A stretch of 64,000 nt of DNA from Nocardioides palaemonis (GTDB lineage: Bacteria; Actinomycetota; Actinomycetes; Propionibacteriales; Nocardioidaceae). Position numbers and translations under genes: made by a program. Positions 29,487-38,352 of the stretch are shown here, one piece after another; the stretch's first letter is position 1, and every line of letters starts with the position of its first letter. The notes under the pieces were generated by a model, which worked only from the letters and a program-made list of their open reading frames with translations, did no database searches and was not told the origin of the DNA. Location: contig NZ_JAGVQR010000004.1 of assembly GCF_018275325.1 (NCBI RefSeq), forward strand, positions 248,001 through 312,000, given 5' to 3'.

Positions 29487-29559
29487 AGCCGGTGACAGGA
29501 ATCGAACCCGCGACATCATTATTACAAGTAATGCGCTCTACCAACTGAGCTACACCGGC
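29487..29559 (-). tRNA. tRNA-Thr (anticodon TGT)
   Basis: A complete 73-nt cloverleaf on the minus strand: acceptor GCCGGTG with CACCGGC, D-arm GCTC/GAGC, anticodon stem CATTA/TAATG with loop CTTGTAA (anticodon UGU), T-arm GCGGG-TTCGATT-CCTGT. It reads ACA codons. CCA is not encoded. Confidence 0.97.
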
Positions 29560-29585
29560 GCACGCCTCGCGGCGCGGCGGCCATC

Positions 29586-30227
29586 CTAGGCGAGGTCCGA
29601 CTCCGCGTTGCCACCCGGCGACCAGCGCACGGTGGAGATGATCGCGTCGAGCAGCTCGAGGAGCGCGGGCGCGGTCTGGTCCCAGATCACGGGCGCGGCG
29701 AAGGAGAACACCGTCGTGGCGTCGGTTGCCGGCGCGGTCAGCCAGTAGTCGGCCCGGAGCACGGGTCGGTCGACCTCGCTGTCGGCGGTCGGGGCCTGGG
29801 TGCTGAGCACTCGTACGATGCCGAGCTCGTCGTCGCCCCAGGACGAGACGGCTGCGTTCGGCTCCGCACTCCGCAGCGAGACCGCGAGCGCCTCAGCCGA
29901 GGCCAGCGCACCACCCTGCGCGGACAGCCGTGGTGGAAGCGTGGGCTCGTAGATGCCGAGCGTCAGGGGGACGGGAGCACCCGGCACCACCTCGATCGCG
30001 AAGTGGAACGCGCGAGCGCCCGCCTTGGTGGCCTCCGCGGCCGCTGCGGAGACCCGCTCCTGGACGTCGCGTCGCAGCACGGCGAGCTCGTCGCCGGGGC
30101 AGAGCGAGCGTGCCATCGACCTGACGGACGCCGTCGTGGCCTCGGGCGTCTCCAGCGGTACGCGCCACCAGCGGCCGGGCAGGGCGAAGGTGGGCATCTC
30201 GGTGGCGACGGTCGGCGAGGTGGTCAT
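29586..30227 (-). CDS. Unknown protein, last gene of the type VII-like operon
   Basis: A 213-residue soluble protein with no signal peptide or membrane segment and no recognised family. It has Ala/Pro/Thr-rich composition and a mixed helix/strand pattern (VLRADYWLTAPATDATTVFSF). Its ATG overlaps the stop of the previous gene (ATGA). As the last gene after the putative effector it could be a chaperone or immunity-type protein, but this is only position-based inference. Confidence 0.6.
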   Translation of the reverse strand: MTTSPTVATEMPTFALPGRWWRVPLETPEATTASVRSMARSLCPGDELAVLRRDVQERVSAAAAEATKAGARAFHFAIEVVPGAPVPLTLGIYEPTLPPRLSAQGGALASAEALAVSLRSAEPNAAVSSWGDDELGIVRVLSTQAPTADSEVDRPVLRADYWLTAPATDATTVFSFAAPVIWDQTAPALLELLDAIISTVRWSPGGNAESDLA

Positions 30228-30799
30228 GCGACATCTCCTCCTGCGGCGGGACGCACGCGACGAGCGACCTCAAGGCACGCACCGGCGATGTCCTCGAATG
30301 CCGTCAGGTCGGACGTGCTGAGCTCGAGCCTGACGGAGACAGCCGTCGCGGGATGAGCGACCACGACCGCGCACCGCTCGTGAAGCACCGTTCCGTCGGC
30401 GGCACGCGGGTCGGTCATGAGGTCCTGGCAGCTCACCGCCGGCGTACGACGAGACTCGTGCATCCGCACGTCGCGCGACAGCACGGCGCCCGGGAGGCGA
30501 GCGCTCCGCAACGCCTCCGCCAGCCCGCCCACGTCGACCAGTGGACCTACCTCGACCCATCCCGCAGCGATCACGCGTGACGCGACGTGAGGGTCGGCAT
30601 CCATGACGGCCACGCCGTAGCGCCCCGTGTCCAGCGGCCGGCCTGCGAAACGGGCCAGGTCGGTACGCAGCCGCTCGGCCAGGTGCAACGGGCGCCCGGG
30701 CTCCGACACGACCGAGTCCACCCAGGCATCGGCCGACGCGTCGGGAGACTTCACCCGCCACCCGTCCGGGAGGGAGATCTCGACCTCCAGTCCCCTCAT
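30224..30799 (-). CDS. Unknown protein, second-last gene of the type VII-like operon
   Basis: A 191-residue soluble protein starting MRGLEVEISLPDGWRVKSPD. No family recognised. It has alternating strand-like segments (GRYGVAVMDADPHVASRVIAA). The gene overlaps both neighbours by ATGA, so it is strictly co-translated with the large T7SS-signal protein upstream. A role as chaperone or immunity partner is possible, not shown. Confidence 0.6.
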   Translation of the reverse strand: MRGLEVEISLPDGWRVKSPDASADAWVDSVVSEPGRPLHLAERLRTDLARFAGRPLDTGRYGVAVMDADPHVASRVIAAGWVEVGPLVDVGGLAEALRSARLPGAVLSRDVRMHESRRTPAVSCQDLMTDPRAADGTVLHERCAVVVAHPATAVSVRLELSTSDLTAFEDIAGACLEVARRVRPAAGGDVA

Positions 30800-32016
30800 C
30801 GCACCGCTCCAGCGACGACGGGCGCGTCCCCGACGAAGTCAGGACCGAAGTTCTTCGTCATGATGCTCTGGGCGTCGACGCTCGAGAAGTCGGTGCCCAC
30901 GGCGGACACGTCGTGACTGGCCAGGTCGTCCGTGGTCCACACGTGAGACGGGCTTCCCAACGTGTCGAGCCAGGAACCGAACGCGTCCTCCGCTTCGTCC
31001 TTCGCTTGGTCCACTCCCACCTTGACGACAGCCTTCTGCCCTTCGTCCCACAGGATCGACCCCACTTTGTAGCGTGCCACCGAGTCGCTGAGACCCTGTT
31101 TGACCGTCAGACCCTCGAACAGGTTCGGTGGCTTGCTGGGCGTCTTCCCGGTGAGTGCCTTGCCTGCCTTGAGGAGCGAGCCCGCAGCGATGAAGAGCAT
31201 CTTCGCAGCGAACTCACCCAGGCTCGACTCGCCGATGAGGAGTTGGAGGGTCGCAGTGATCACGCTGACGACCTTGATGATGCGCCCGACTGCAGCCAGA
31301 GCGAGTCCCACCGCCTGGAGACCCGGCACGAAGGCGACGATGACTCCGACCACTGTCATGATGTCGCCCACGACCGACAGCACCGTGGTGATCGCCTCGA
31401 GAGTGGGCACGAGGAACCGGTCCTTGAAGTTCTTGAAGTGATCCCCGAACGTGTCGTTGAGCTTGCTCCGCTTGTTCGCGGCGCTGATGCGGTTCATCGC
31501 CTCGAGCGCGGCCCTGTCCCCGTCGGCGCGGGCCTGCTCGTACTCACCACGCGCGGCGGCCGCGGCCGCCGCGTGCTCCATGGCGCGGGACTTCGCCCGC
31601 TGGTAGGCGAGGTCGGCGGCAGTCCGCTCCTCCGGCGTGGCGAGCGGGTTGGCCGCCAAGGCGATCGAGGCCGCCTTCAGCGTCGCGGCCTTGCCGGCCG
31701 TCCCGGTGACGTCCGTGTGACCGTTGGCGTTGATCGCGCGCAGTGCGCGCTGCTGCGCGGCATCGAGCTTGGGCGCGTACTCGACCAGGGCCTGCCCTGC
31801 CTCGTGGAAGCGGGAGCGGGAATCGTCCATCACGAGGGCGAGGTCGTCGGCGTTGCGGCGAACGGCGTCGATCGCTTCGCTGCGGTAGGTCGAACCGTCG
31901 TTCATGCGTCGCAGGGCCGCCGCTGCCTTGCGCATGTTCTCCGCGGCTGCGACCAGCCTCTGCCCCTCGGCCTTGACCCGATTCGGGTCCCCCGGAAGGG
32001 GGTTCATGTCCCACAT
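30796..32016 (-). CDS. Putative type VII-secreted protein with WXG-like N-terminal signal domain
   Basis: A 406-residue protein. The first ~95 residues form a helical hairpin-like region (NPLPGDPNRVKAEGQRLVAA, then RMNDGSTYRSEAIDAVRRNA) of the kind found in WXG/T7SS-signal proteins. The middle is hydrophobic and Gly/Ala/Val-rich (about 205-270: VVGDIMTVVGVIVAFVPGLQ and AVGLALAAVGRIIKVVSVIT), as in pore-like or carrier proteins. The C-terminal ~130 residues have no recognised toxin motif. GAGGAG precedes the ATG at 32016. It lies directly after two WXG100-like genes and is the best candidate for exported cargo. Confidence 0.65.
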   Translation of the reverse strand: MWDMNPLPGDPNRVKAEGQRLVAAAENMRKAAAALRRMNDGSTYRSEAIDAVRRNADDLALVMDDSRSRFHEAGQALVEYAPKLDAAQQRALRAINANGHTDVTGTAGKAATLKAASIALAANPLATPEERTAADLAYQRAKSRAMEHAAAAAAARGEYEQARADGDRAALEAMNRISAANKRSKLNDTFGDHFKNFKDRFLVPTLEAITTVLSVVGDIMTVVGVIVAFVPGLQAVGLALAAVGRIIKVVSVITATLQLLIGESSLGEFAAKMLFIAAGSLLKAGKALTGKTPSKPPNLFEGLTVKQGLSDSVARYKVGSILWDEGQKAVVKVGVDQAKDEAEDAFGSWLDTLGSPSHVWTTDDLASHDVSAVGTDFSSVDAQSIMTKNFGPDFVGDAPVVAGAVR

Positions 32017-32026
32017 GGGCTGCTCC

Positions 32027-32314
32027 TCACTGCTTGCGAAGCTGCGACGTCATCAGGCCGTCGACCTCGTCGAATGTCCTGTCGATCTCGCCCAGCGCCT
32101 GCCACACGGTGTCCATGGCGGTGACGATCTCGCCTCGCCGGAGGTCCCAGGAGGACGACAGCTCGGCCACCCGTCCTGCGAGACCACCGTGACCCAGAGC
32201 CGAGCCGAAGTCCTCGAGACGGGACACCTCGCCGAGCGCGATGCTCGCGAAGAGGACCTCGTTCTTGAGCCCGGTGAGCTCGCTGTCCGAGATCCTCAGC
32301 TCTGTTCCGGCCAC
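32027..32314 (-). CDS. WXG100-like small helical protein (no WXG)
   Basis: A 95-residue, fully helical protein of EsxA/EsxB size. Where the turn WXG is expected it has SSWDLRRGE, with Trp but no Gly two residues later; a second Trp follows 14 residues on. The GTG at 32314 has GAGG eight bases upstream. It lies eight bases from the other small gene, as expected for an Esx-type pair that would form a heterodimer and be secreted or act as an adaptor for the large cargo. Confidence 0.65.
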   Translation of the reverse strand: MAGTELRISDSELTGLKNEVLFASIALGEVSRLEDFGSALGHGGLAGRVAELSSSWDLRRGEIVTAMDTVWQALGEIDRTFDEVDGLMTSQLRKQ

Positions 32315-32322
32315 GATGAACC

Positions 32323-32625
32323 TCAGGCCTGGCCGCGGATCGCGTTGGAGAGCGACGTGTCGGTCTCCTGGAGCGACGTGGCCGCGCTGCGGAGGAACTC
32401 GGCGAAGCCGGTGAGCGACTCGATGGCGTTCGTGGTGTTGGTGACGTAGGTGTCGAACTGCTCGTTGTAGGCACCGGACGCGGCGTCGGTCTGGAACCCA
32501 CCGGCGATGAGCTCGTCGACGGCGCGGCTCAGGTCGCTGATCTGCTGGTTGAGGGCGTCACGGCCGCCGTCGATCACGCCGGCGACGCGGTTGAGGTCTT
32601 CGTAGGTGACGTTGAGGTTGGCCAT
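32323..32625 (-). CDS. WXG100-family-like small helical protein (Trp-free)
   Basis: A 100-residue helical hairpin protein with the WXG100 layout: helix 1 (YEDLNRVAGVIDGGRDALNQ), a turn, then helix 2 ending in SLSNAIRGQA. The turn reads AGGFQTDAASGAYNEQF, with GGF in place of WXG, and there is no Trp in the whole protein. AAAGGA precedes the ATG. It comes 97 bases after the EssC-type ATPase gene and is the first of the small genes. By position it is an Esx-like substrate. Confidence 0.75.
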   Translation of the reverse strand: MANLNVTYEDLNRVAGVIDGGRDALNQQISDLSRAVDELIAGGFQTDAASGAYNEQFDTYVTNTTNAIESLTGFAEFLRSAATSLQETDTSLSNAIRGQA

Positions 32626-32647
32626 GGTGGCGTCCTTTTCGGGAGGT

Positions 32648-32720
32648 CCGGATCGACTGGTCCGGGAGATGGGTCGAGCCTAGGAATCACTGGAGCTGGT
32701 GGCGATGGGGAGCAGTCCCC
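32648..32720 (-). other. Intergenic gap with two small hairpins between the ATPase and WXG100 genes
   Basis: The only sizeable gap in the operon (97 bases) has CCGGA/TCCGG (32648-32665) and GGGGA-type arms (32707-32720). It may hold an internal promoter, an RNA-processing site or a weak attenuator that lets the small secreted proteins be made in larger amounts than the ATPase. Confidence 0.35.
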
Positions 32721-32722
32721 AC

Positions 32723-35700
32723 CTAGGGAAGCGGCAGCTGGACGCGGACCACCTTCCCTTCGAGCACGGCGAAACCACGTCCCTGCGGGAACTCTCGTCG
32801 GGGTACACGCGGGAAGGGTGTCCGCAGCAGCGGCGTCCCTTCGTCCCCGTCGGGCTGGAGGACCAGTCCCGTGCGGCCGCTCTTGAACTCTGCGTAGATG
32901 AACATCGACGACGCCCACGAGCTGGCTTCGGACTCGCCGATGATCATGTGGTCCGAGCGCTTCACGGCGCGGACGAGGTCGACGATGGCAGGGTCCGCGG
33001 GCGACGACGCGTGCTCGGCGAGCCCCTCCACGACCACGACGTACTTGTCGTGGGTGATCTCCGGGAGCCGGTTGGCGAGCTCCTTGGCCGTCTCCGCCAC
33101 GTCGGCGGGCGTGACGGCGACCTGGTCCCAGTCGATGAGGTTCGGCAGCGCCGAGCGCCGGTTGCCGAGATAGACGAGGGTGGTCGTCGGGTCTGCGCGG
33201 CGGATCGCCTTGACCATCGCCGTCAGCGCCGTCGTACGCCCGCTCTGCGGACCGCCACTGATGAGGAAGGTGCCCGTGGGCCGGAACCCGATCGGACCGA
33301 GGGTCTCGTCGGACACGCCGAGCACGGGTGCTCCTCCGACCGACGCGGGCAGCGAGTCGAGCGGGACCTCGCTGGGAAGCGTCTCGATCGGGGCGACCGG
33401 GACACGACCGCGGCGCTCCATTGCCCGGGCCAGCTTGCCGATGGCCTGGGCCTGGTCCGAGGCGTTGCGGGAACCGCCGAGGATCGCCACCTGGACCTCG
33501 TGGCCGTCGACCACGGCACGGCCGGGCGGTGAGGTCGACGTCACCACGTCGTCGGGGACGTCGAGCGACATGTACATCGCCTCCTCCGCCAGCCGGAGCA
33601 CGACACGGCGCGGAACGCTGGCGGCCACAGATCCCGGGACGGCAGCGGGACGGTCCGCGGTGAAGACGACGTGGATGCCGAGCTGTCGGCCCTCACTGAG
33701 CAAGGTCTGGAAGACGCCGTACCACTCGGCCCGTCCCATGCCCATCTCCCACTGGTCGCGGAACGACGCGAACCCGTCCACCAGCAGCAGGATCCGCGGC
33801 TCCTCGGGCCGACCGGCGTTGGCGCGGTACTCGGTGATCGACTCGGCGTCGGCGGCCCGGAAGGTCTGCGCCCGCTCGTTGGCGATGTTCCGCAGCCTGC
33901 GGAACAGTCGCACCACGCGTTCGTTGTCGTCGCCGCTGATCACGGCACCCACGTGGGGGAGCTTCTCGAGCATCCGCAGGCCGCCCGCAGCGCAGTCGAT
34001 GGCGTAGACGTCGACCGGTCCTCCGCGTGGCGTGACGCCGGCGCCGGCCGCGAGGGTGCGGAGCAGGACGGACTTTCCGCTGCCGCCGGTGCCGTAGATC
34101 GCGAGGTTCCCGTCGTCGTCCGGGCGGAAGAAGACCACGTCCTGCTTCTGGTCGTCCGGCAGGTCGGCGAGGCCGAGGATCAGCTCGGTGTCGGTGCGCG
34201 GGCCCTCACCCAGGAGATTCAGGTGGTAGGCCGGTGCCAGCTCGTCGAGCCACGGTCGCTCCGGCGGCTCGACCTCCGCGAGGCGGGCCGCCTTGTCGAT
34301 CGAGGCCACGAGGCGGACCTGGTCGGTCGGCCCCTGCTCCTCCGCCGTCGGTTCGTCCTCCACGTCCCGCCCGACGGGATCCCACGGGGTGTCGGAGCCG
34401 AAGCCCAGGCGGTGGATGGTGATGGTCGGGCGGACGTGCTCGTCGATGGTCCGGCCGCCGGCGTAGGCCGACTGGAACGGCGCGAGACGACCGGGACCGG
34501 TCTTCACCACGCCGCGGCCGGGGATCTCGGGATCGATCACCGCGGCGTCCGGGGTGCCGATGACGTCGGAGCTGTCGGACTCATCGGCCATCCGGAGGGC
34601 GATGCGGAGGTTGGTGTTGGCGCGCAGGTTGTCCTTGATCACGCCGGCCGGGCGCTGGGTGGCCATGATCAGGTGGATGCCGAGGGAGCGACCGCGCGCG
34701 GCGATGTCGATGACGCCGTCGACGAACTCCGGCACCTCGTTGGCGAGCGCGGCGAACTCGTCGATCACCAGCACCAGCGCCGGCGGGCACTCCGGGTCAC
34801 CCCGCTTCTCCAGCTCGAGGAGGTCCTTGGCCTTCTTGGTGTTGAGCAGGTGCTCGCGGTTCCGTAGCTCGGCCCGGAGGCTGGTCAGAGCCCGGCGGAC
34901 GAGGTGGCTGTTGAGGTCGGTCACGAGGCCGACGCAGTGCGGGAGGTTCACGCAGTCCGCGAAGGCCGCACCGCCCTTGTAGTCGACGAAGAGGAACGTG
35001 ACGCGGTCGGGGCTGAACTCGGCCGCCATGCCGAGCACCCAGGCCTGGAGGAACTCGCTCTTGCCCGAGCCCGTCGTCCCGCCCACGAGGGCGTGCGGAC
35101 CCTGCGCACGGAGGTCGAGGTGCATGGCGTCGACCCCGGAGGCGCCGACCAGCGCCCGGAGACTGCCCGCCCGGGCGCGGGACTTGCGTGCCGCCGCGCC
35201 GCGCTGACGCAGGGACCCGTTCTGGCGCCACCGGTCGACGACAGCGGCCGACGAGTCGACGAGGTCGTCACCGAGCAGCGAGACCAGCGGCACCTGCTGC
35301 GGCAGGTCGCTGGCGTCCGCGACGAGCGCACCCGAGTCGACGAGCGGCGTCAGCGCGCGGGCGAACCTCTCCGCGTGCTCGACGCTCACACCCTCGACCG
35401 CGGCCGGCGAGACCACGACACCGTGCCGGACGAAGTGGATCGCACCGTCACCGAGCCCGCCCGTCACGTCGACGAAGGTGCGGCACACGGCCGGGAGATC
35501 GGCTGCTCGCGGTGCGACCCAGATAGGGAGCACCCCTGCCTCGGCCGCGCGCTCGGAGAGCTGCACCAGGCGGGCCCGGTCCGCAGGCGCCTCGCTCTCG
35601 ACTACGACGACCACGACCGGCGAGACGGCTGCCTCGGGATCCGACGCCCCGCCCTCACTGGAGCCGATGCTCCCGCCGGTGCGGGTGGCACGCGGCTCGG

Positions 35701-37231
35701 CACCGAGCGGCCCTCGCGGGGTCGGCCCGGCCGCGGCCGCGCGCCCGAGCCGTACGGCGACGAGCTCCTCGAGCTGCGCCACCACCTGGCCCGCCGTGGC
35801 CGCGCTGTCCGCGAGGTGCGTGCCGCTGATCGGGCTCTGCGGAGAGCTGGTGTGAGGAAGCCACGCCAGCCACTCGTGCTGGGGCACCGCGTGCGGAGGA
35901 GCGAGAGCAGTGACGACGAGCTCGGCCGGCGAGTGGAGTCCCGTGAGCTGGACCAGCAGGCCGCGCAAGGCGTCCGCCACCTCGGTCTGGCCGCCGACGA
36001 CACCGAGCGCGCCGGAGGCGAGGAGGTCCTCGATGACTGGCACGCCGTCGATGTGACGGAACTCCGACTCGACGTCCATGAGTCGCTGCGTGTACTCCGG
36101 GAGACCTTCGTCGCTGGGGCCGGCGCCGGCGATGGTGTTGCGCGACGGGAGCCGGCCGAGACCGAGCCGGACGTGGAGGAAGTTCCAGTGCTCCGGGCGC
36201 CGAGTCCACAGCAGCGGACTGCGGTCGAAGCCTGCCTGGTAGACGTCCGAGACGCGAGGGGCCTCGGCCTGGCGAACCTCCCGCTCGCGCGGCACCTCGC
36301 CCGTCAGCGTCGTCCGCAGGATGTCGAGCTGTCGCTCGAACCTCTCGATGTCGCCGGCGAGCTGGCGCTTCGACCGACCCCGCGTGGTCACGAAGTTGCC
36401 GAGCATCATGAGCGGCGCCATGGCGATGAACATCAGTGAGAGCGGGTTGCGGGTGACGGCGTACATGCCGACACCCATGAGCACGGGGGCGACGAGCAGG
36501 AGCCACGGGAAGGGCTGCTGCTCGACCTCGGTGGGGACCGACGGACGGGGGTGCTCCTGGTCGAGGTAGCGCGCCTCGACCCGCGGGGACCGGCTGTGGT
36601 TGACCGCACCACCCGAGGCTTCGGGGCCCTGGCGCGGCGCCGGCGCGGCCGTCAGGGCGAACGTCAGCGTCGAGTCGCCGAGCACGACCTCCTGTCCGGG
36701 CAGCACCGTGAGCCGGGTGACGAGGCTGCCGTCGAGGCTGAGGCCGTTGGCGCTGTTGAGGTCGACCAGCTCGATGGTCGCGCCGACCTCGACGCGGGCA
36801 TGGTGTTTGGAGACGAAGGGGTCGTCGAGCACGACGTCGGCCGACGGGTCCCGGCCGATGAACGACGGCCCCAGCGGGAGCCGGACCTCGCGTGGCGCAT
36901 CCGGGCCAGCGACGACCCGCAGGACGGCAGCGGCCTCATGGCCCTGCGCGGAGGGCGCGGGAGTCGCGTCGACCACGGCCACTGCGCAGCCCGAGGTGAG
37001 GGACGTCTCGCCCACGGTCCGGTCGGCGGGGATCGTGACCCGCGGCGCGTCGGCGTCTGCTCCGACGCTGAGGGTGACGACGGCGTCACGCGAGGACGGA
37101 ACCGGCGAGCGCACCGGGTCGACGTCGAGGAGCTCACGGGCGAGGTCCCCGACCGTGGCCGTGGCGTCGGTGGTGACGACGACGTCGGTCGCTCGACCGG
37201 CCGCGCGGACGTAGGTCAGCTTCAGCTTCAT
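32723..37231 (-). CDS. FHA-domain FtsK/SpoIIIE ATPase of type VII secretion (EssC/EccC-type)
   Basis: A 1502-residue motor protein. N-terminal beta-grasp-like part (1-90) and FHA domain (about 105-180: FIGRDPSADVVLDDPFVSKH) precede two membrane helices at about 241-285. Three FtsK-type ATPase domains follow: first GGTTGSGKS near 720, second GTGGSGKS near 1050, third GGPQSGRTT near 1330, in which the Walker Lys is Arg. An N-terminal FHA part with two helices is the Firmicute EssC (type VIIb) layout, not the mycobacterial EccC layout. It should power export of the small WXG100-like proteins. The FHA domain would bind a phosphothreonine partner. Confidence 0.85.
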   Translation of the reverse strand: MKLKLTYVRAAGRATDVVVTTDATATVGDLARELLDVDPVRSPVPSSRDAVVTLSVGADADAPRVTIPADRTVGETSLTSGCAVAVVDATPAPSAQGHEAAAVLRVVAGPDAPREVRLPLGPSFIGRDPSADVVLDDPFVSKHHARVEVGATIELVDLNSANGLSLDGSLVTRLTVLPGQEVVLGDSTLTFALTAAPAPRQGPEASGGAVNHSRSPRVEARYLDQEHPRPSVPTEVEQQPFPWLLLVAPVLMGVGMYAVTRNPLSLMFIAMAPLMMLGNFVTTRGRSKRQLAGDIERFERQLDILRTTLTGEVPREREVRQAEAPRVSDVYQAGFDRSPLLWTRRPEHWNFLHVRLGLGRLPSRNTIAGAGPSDEGLPEYTQRLMDVESEFRHIDGVPVIEDLLASGALGVVGGQTEVADALRGLLVQLTGLHSPAELVVTALAPPHAVPQHEWLAWLPHTSSPQSPISGTHLADSAATAGQVVAQLEELVAVRLGRAAAAGPTPRGPLGAEPRATRTGGSIGSSEGGASDPEAAVSPVVVVVVESEAPADRARLVQLSERAAEAGVLPIWVAPRAADLPAVCRTFVDVTGGLGDGAIHFVRHGVVVSPAAVEGVSVEHAERFARALTPLVDSGALVADASDLPQQVPLVSLLGDDLVDSSAAVVDRWRQNGSLRQRGAAARKSRARAGSLRALVGASGVDAMHLDLRAQGPHALVGGTTGSGKSEFLQAWVLGMAAEFSPDRVTFLFVDYKGGAAFADCVNLPHCVGLVTDLNSHLVRRALTSLRAELRNREHLLNTKKAKDLLELEKRGDPECPPALVLVIDEFAALANEVPEFVDGVIDIAARGRSLGIHLIMATQRPAGVIKDNLRANTNLRIALRMADESDSSDVIGTPDAAVIDPEIPGRGVVKTGPGRLAPFQSAYAGGRTIDEHVRPTITIHRLGFGSDTPWDPVGRDVEDEPTAEEQGPTDQVRLVASIDKAARLAEVEPPERPWLDELAPAYHLNLLGEGPRTDTELILGLADLPDDQKQDVVFFRPDDDGNLAIYGTGGSGKSVLLRTLAAGAGVTPRGGPVDVYAIDCAAGGLRMLEKLPHVGAVISGDDNERVVRLFRRLRNIANERAQTFRAADAESITEYRANAGRPEEPRILLLVDGFASFRDQWEMGMGRAEWYGVFQTLLSEGRQLGIHVVFTADRPAAVPGSVAASVPRRVVLRLAEEAMYMSLDVPDDVVTSTSPPGRAVVDGHEVQVAILGGSRNASDQAQAIGKLARAMERRGRVPVAPIETLPSEVPLDSLPASVGGAPVLGVSDETLGPIGFRPTGTFLISGGPQSGRTTALTAMVKAIRRADPTTTLVYLGNRRSALPNLIDWDQVAVTPADVAETAKELANRLPEITHDKYVVVVEGLAEHASSPADPAIVDLVRAVKRSDHMIIGESEASSWASSMFIYAEFKSGRTGLVLQPDGDEGTPLLRTPFPRVPRREFPQGRGFAVLEGKVVRVQLPLP

Positions 37232-38352
37232 GCCAGGGACTCCACGACGAAGGAGCAGTCACCGAACGCGACGACGTCGCCGGGGTGCACGACGGTAGGC
37301 GTCCGGGTCGCCAGCCGACGTTCGCCGTCGGCGGCGCGCACCCACACGCCGTTGGTCGAGTCGAGGTCCTCGACGTGGAGCCGGTGGTCCCTGACCTCGA
37401 CGCGCGCGTGGGTCTTCGACATGCTCCGCGTCGGGTCGTTGACCACCTGGGCCACGCCGCCGAGGACAGCCGAGGTCTCGGGCGCGCGGCCGAGGACCAG
37501 CGGTGCCGACCTCACCTCGAGGCTGGTGCTGCCGTCGCTGCTGCGCAGGACGTACGCCGTCGCGGGGGACGGCGCCGTCGGGGACGGCGCGGGGGCAGCG
37601 ACGGTGTGGTCCACCACCGGGGCCGGGCGCGGCTCCCACCCCGGAGGGGGCGACACCAGCGTTCCCGGCGGAGCGGCAGGGGCGCCGGACGACACCTGGA
37701 TCTGCTGCCGCGGATCGGGTGTGGGCGGTGTCGGCGCGACAACCCCGACCGGTGCCTCGGAGCTCGGTCCGGACGGGGGCGCGGCCGTGGCGTAGCCCGT
37801 GGCGAGGGATGGCGGCGCGACCGCTGGTGACGGAGACGGAGCGGGCCGCTCCGTGGTCCGCGCCGTGGCACCCGCCCCGTCGCGCGAGTACGACGCCGCG
37901 GCGGGAGGACGCGTGACCACCACGGTCGCAGCCGCCGTGTCGTGCCAGCCCTGGCGGCGCGGGTCGCCCTGCATGGTGAGGGCCATGACCACCACCGGGA
38001 GAAGGAACATGCTCGCGAGCCCGAGCACGAGGTTGCGCACGAAGATGCGGGCCCAACCCACCGGCGCGCCGGTGGTCGCGTCGAGCACCCAGACCCCGAG
38101 CCGTCGCTTGCCGAAGGACTGGCCGGTGGTCGCCAGCCAGCGCCACTGCACGAGCGACCAGACCACGGAGGCGACGAGCATCCAGAGGCTCGCCACCAGC
38201 ATGGACGCGGTCGCGGGCACGGCGAGCAGCAGCAGGAGCGGCACGACGTACACGACGGCAGCCGTCGCGAGCGCATCGACCAGGTTCGCCGCGAGGCGAC
38301 GGCCCAGGGACGCGTGGAGCGGTCCGTCGATCGGCAGGGTGGGAGCGCTCAC
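37228..38352 (-). CDS. RDD-family membrane protein with C-terminal FHA domain
   Basis: A 374-residue protein. Residues 8-150 are an RDD membrane domain (SLGRRLAANLVDALATAAVV, then QSFGKRRLGVWVLD) with three or four helices. A Pro/Ala-rich linker (150-285) leads to an FHA domain (about 285-374: LVLGRAPETSAVLGG, and MSKTHARVEV and LDSTNGVWV). The GTG at 38352 overlaps the transglutaminase stop; its own stop overlaps the ATPase start. It is likely a membrane adaptor that reads phosphothreonine marks made by the kinase in this operon. Confidence 0.82.
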   Translation of the reverse strand: MSAPTLPIDGPLHASLGRRLAANLVDALATAAVVYVVPLLLLLAVPATASMLVASLWMLVASVVWSLVQWRWLATTGQSFGKRRLGVWVLDATTGAPVGWARIFVRNLVLGLASMFLLPVVVMALTMQGDPRRQGWHDTAAATVVVTRPPAAASYSRDGAGATARTTERPAPSPSPAVAPPSLATGYATAAPPSGPSSEAPVGVVAPTPPTPDPRQQIQVSSGAPAAPPGTLVSPPPGWEPRPAPVVDHTVAAPAPSPTAPSPATAYVLRSSDGSTSLEVRSAPLVLGRAPETSAVLGGVAQVVNDPTRSMSKTHARVEVRDHRLHVEDLDSTNGVWVRAADGERRLATRTPTVVHPGDVVAFGDCSFVVESLA

